64,000 bases of DNA from Chitinophaga pinensis (GTDB lineage Bacteria; Bacteroidota; Bacteroidia; Flavobacteriales_D; Crocinitomicaceae). Under the pieces are notes generated by a model, which was not told where the DNA came from, did not search any database, and worked only from the letters and a program-made list of their open reading frames with translations. The translations under genes and the position numbers were made by a program. The stretch lies in the NCBI GenBank assembly GCA_945863605.1, contig CAMAZP010000014.1, positions 1-64,000 of the forward strand, given 5' to 3'. Shown here in pieces: positions 62,005-64,000 of this stretch. The number at the start of each line of letters is the position of its first letter. The stretch's first letter is position 1.

Positions 62005-62841
62005 ATGTTTCAAGATAGGAGAATTTTAATTGCGACTAATCACGGAAAAGAATCTGTTATTTCACCACTTTTGGAACAAGAACTTGGACTTAAATCCGAG
62101 TTGGTTGAAAATTTATTAACTGATAGTTTAGGAACTTTTTCTGGAGAAATAGAACGCTTTGATGATCCTCTTACAACCTTGAGAAACAAATGTTTATTGG
62201 GTTTGAAGGTTGCTGACTGCGATTTGGTTATTGCAAGTGAAGGTTCATTCGGTGCACATCCAAGTTTATTTTTTGTGCAAGCGAACGAGGAATTAGTAAT
62301 GTTACTCGATACAAAAAACAACCTTGAAATCAGCGCCAAATTTATTTCTACAGAAACGAATTTCGATGCAAAATCGATTTCTACTTTTATTGAACTAAAA
62401 GATTTTGCAGACAAATCACTTTTTCCAAGTCATGGATTGATTTTGCGACCAAGTAAATCAGATTACACTGAAATCTATAAAGGGATAAGCGATTGGCAAC
62501 AACTTGAATCAGTTTTTAATAAATTAAAGAAAACTCATTCATCCATTTATGTGGAAACGGATATGCGAGCGATGTTTAACCCTACACGAATGAAAAATAC
62601 TGAACAAGCAACACTAAAATTGATTGAAAAAATTAAATCATGTTGTCCAAATTGTCAAACACCTGGCTTTGGTATCTCAGAAGCTATTCCGGGACTACCC
62701 TGCGAATGGTGTGGGAAACCAACAGCAAGTGTTTTAAAATACCGTTTGAATTGTAAGAAATGTTCCTATTTGGAAGAAAAATTGTACCCAAATAACAAGA
62801 CAGTTGAATCACCTGAGTTTTGCGACAACTGTAACCCATAA
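62005..62841 (+). CDS. DUF6671 family protein with C-terminal zinc-ribbon pairs
   Basis: 278 residues. The N-terminal ~200 residues (ILIATNHGKESVISPLLEQELG; LVIASEGSFGAHPSLFFV) fit DUF6671. The C-terminal ~70 residues carry CCPNCQTPGF, CEWCGKP, CKKCSY and CDNC, two zinc-ribbon-like knuckles. No enzymatic motif is known to me. The divergent LysR regulator is a likely controller. The near -7 element CATCTTTG lies at 61984-61991. Confidence 0.75.
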   Translation: MFQDRRILIATNHGKESVISPLLEQELGLKSELVENLLTDSLGTFSGEIERFDDPLTTLRNKCLLGLKVADCDLVIASEGSFGAHPSLFFVQANEELVMLLDTKNNLEISAKFISTETNFDAKSISTFIELKDFADKSLFPSHGLILRPSKSDYTEIYKGISDWQQLESVFNKLKKTHSSIYVETDMRAMFNPTRMKNTEQATLKLIEKIKSCCPNCQTPGFGISEAIPGLPCEWCGKPTASVLKYRLNCKKCSYLEEKLYPNNKTVESPEFCDNCNP

Positions 62842-63033
62842 AAAATCATTTTTAGCGATGGGACTTAACGGTAATTAATGTATTACAATTAGAAAAAATC
62901 TTAATTGCTAGGATTTATATAGAATTGAAGATTATGCAGTATTCTTAACTACTATAATTTTTTGAAACGCTTTATTATTTTATAATTCAGTAATTCTAAC
63001 CAAAGGAAACAAGCTTTAAATTACCTTTACAGC

Positions 63034-64000
63034 ATGAATAATAAAACCATTAACGCTGTAGTTATTTTAGGCGTACTTTCCTTGATAAGTATTTTATTTG
63101 TCCAGCTTGTTTGGGTGAGTAAAACAATGGAAATGCAAGCGAAAAATATCGCCATCCAAGAAAAAGAAGATAGTCTAAACCTGAAAGAATTTTCGGAGCA
63201 AGTGCATATCGCTTTGACAAATGTATTGGAAATCATCACCCAAAAATCAGACGATAGTTCGGATTTATATGGAGCAGTAAAACAGTTGAGAACCAATCAT
63301 TTCACCGTTGATATCAATCAAGAATTACAACCTTTTTACTTAGAAACATTACTTAAGAAAGCATTATACAATCAAAATATTCATCAAGATTTCGTATATG
63401 GAATTTACGATTGTTTTACAGATACGTTGATTTTTAGTAATTTGATAAAATTCTCAAAAGATTCACTTTATGCTCCGGTAAATGAAAGTATTCCTGGTTT
63501 AACGTCAGCAAAATTGCGCTTAAAAAAAGATGGACACTATTTCACTGTTTTCTTCCCAAAAGTAAAGGCTAAATCGATTGAACCAGCTGTTTTTATTTCT
63601 CCTTGGATTTATATTTCGATTATAGTTGTTTTAGTATTAATTTTCTTTACCTATAGCTTAACAATCATCATCCGTCAAAAACGACTTTCCGAAGTAAAAA
63701 ACGACTTCATTAACAATATGACACACGAGCTTAAAACCCCAATTTCAACCATAAGTTTGTCGAGTGAATTACTTTTAAGAATGGATGAAGAAAATAACAT
63801 TGAAAAGGTTCGACGCTATGCCGGAATTATTTATAAAGAAAATAAACGACTTGAAAATCAAGTAGAAAGGGTTTTAAATGTCGCTAAATTAGATAAAGAC
63901 AAAGTGGTGTTGAACCAAGAAAATTTCAATATTCACGAACTATTGGATGAAGTAAAAGATAACTTTGAATTTAACCATTCTGAGGCTGGAGGTGAAATTG
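63034..64000 (+). CDS. Sensor histidine kinase, 5' part
   Basis: 322 codons are visible and the gene runs off the window. There are two transmembrane segments, near residues 7-27 (AVVILGVLSLISILFVQLVW) and 190-212 (IYISIIVVLVLIFFTYSLTI), enclosing a ~160-residue periplasmic sensor region. The dimerisation domain has FINNMTHELKTPIS with phospho-acceptor H231. The ATP-binding domain would lie beyond base 64000. It would phosphorylate a partner response regulator not seen here. The signal is unknown. Confidence 0.9.
   Translation, partial: MNNKTINAVVILGVLSLISILFVQLVWVSKTMEMQAKNIAIQEKEDSLNLKEFSEQVHIALTNVLEIITQKSDDSSDLYGAVKQLRTNHFTVDINQELQPFYLETLLKKALYNQNIHQDFVYGIYDCFTDTLIFSNLIKFSKDSLYAPVNESIPGLTSAKLRLKKDGHYFTVFFPKVKAKSIEPAVFISPWIYISIIVVLVLIFFTYSLTIIIRQKRLSEVKNDFINNMTHELKTPISTISLSSELLLRMDEENNIEKVRRYAGIIYKENKRLENQVERVLNVAKLDKDKVVLNQENFNIHELLDEVKDNFEFNHSEAGGEI

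Overview
This window reads as chromosomal DNA of a member of the Bacteroidota, most likely order Flavobacteriales. The base composition is AT-rich. Start codons are preceded by TAnnTTTG -7 promoter elements rather than sigma-70 -10 boxes. A secreted protein carries a type IX secretion (T9SS type B) C-terminal domain, and several families are largely confined to this phylum (DUF4837, DUF3109, DUF6671, the CruF-type carotenoid protein). I cannot fix the genus. No rRNA, tRNA or CRISPR array was found. Both window edges cut genes: sucB on the left and a sensor histidine kinase on the right.

Layout. 1-3.6 kb: 3' end of sucB, then a minus-strand dnaA / protein-tyrosine-phosphatase / tetrapyrrole-methylase operon. 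3.9-5.3 kb: a thioesterase and a formimidoylglutamase-type ureohydrolase. 5.3-13.4 kb: an AddB-like nuclease, a degenerate DUF4143 ATPase, a YgiQ radical SAM protein and fabD, with repeat-rich intergenic DNA on both sides. 13.4-18.2 kb: a tight minus-strand operon of amidase, MlaD and two Fe-S electron-transfer proteins, divergent from lptD (18.2-20.8 kb). 21.5-22.8 kb: an ECF sigma factor and its membrane partner. 23.3-27.7 kb: the rsfS-ftsH-DUF2007-cdsA-psd operon plus a Lys/Cys-rich exported peptide. 27.7-30.6 kb: birA, a DbpA-like helicase and a DUF3109 protein. 30.6-42.0 kb: a long plus-strand run rimP-nusA-infB-tatA-gatA-mltD-DUF4837-GT2-GT9-UbiA-like. 42.5-46.7 kb: a TraB protein, an SDR and a carotenoid cluster (cruF-like, crtZ, lycopene cyclase). 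46.7-51.0 kb: a giant T9SS adhesin-like protein. 51.2-54.6 kb: osmC, rlmB, a HAD nucleotidase and upp. 54.9-57.3 kb: a two-gene restriction-modification cassette. 57.4-64 kb: a murein-hydrolase-like protein, a phosphodiester glycosidase, a DUF6922/AbiEii toxin-antitoxin pair, YigZ, a LysR regulator divergent from DUF6671, and the kinase.

The genes are mainly housekeeping (replication start, translation factors, lipid and envelope biogenesis), interrupted by small accessory insertions. The most unusual content is non-coding. A nearly identical ~98-nt cassette (promoter-like sequence plus long hairpin and T-tract) occurs twice, at 5414-5511 and 13274-13371, and looks like a small RNA gene family. 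A ~168-bp element with inverted ends and a conserved internal stem also occurs twice (12945-13112 and 23010-23176). Further single-copy palindromic or MITE-like elements lie at 21263-21377, 42044-42221 and 42249-42340. The restriction-modification cassette is bracketed by a perfect 11-bp inverted G/C-rich sequence.
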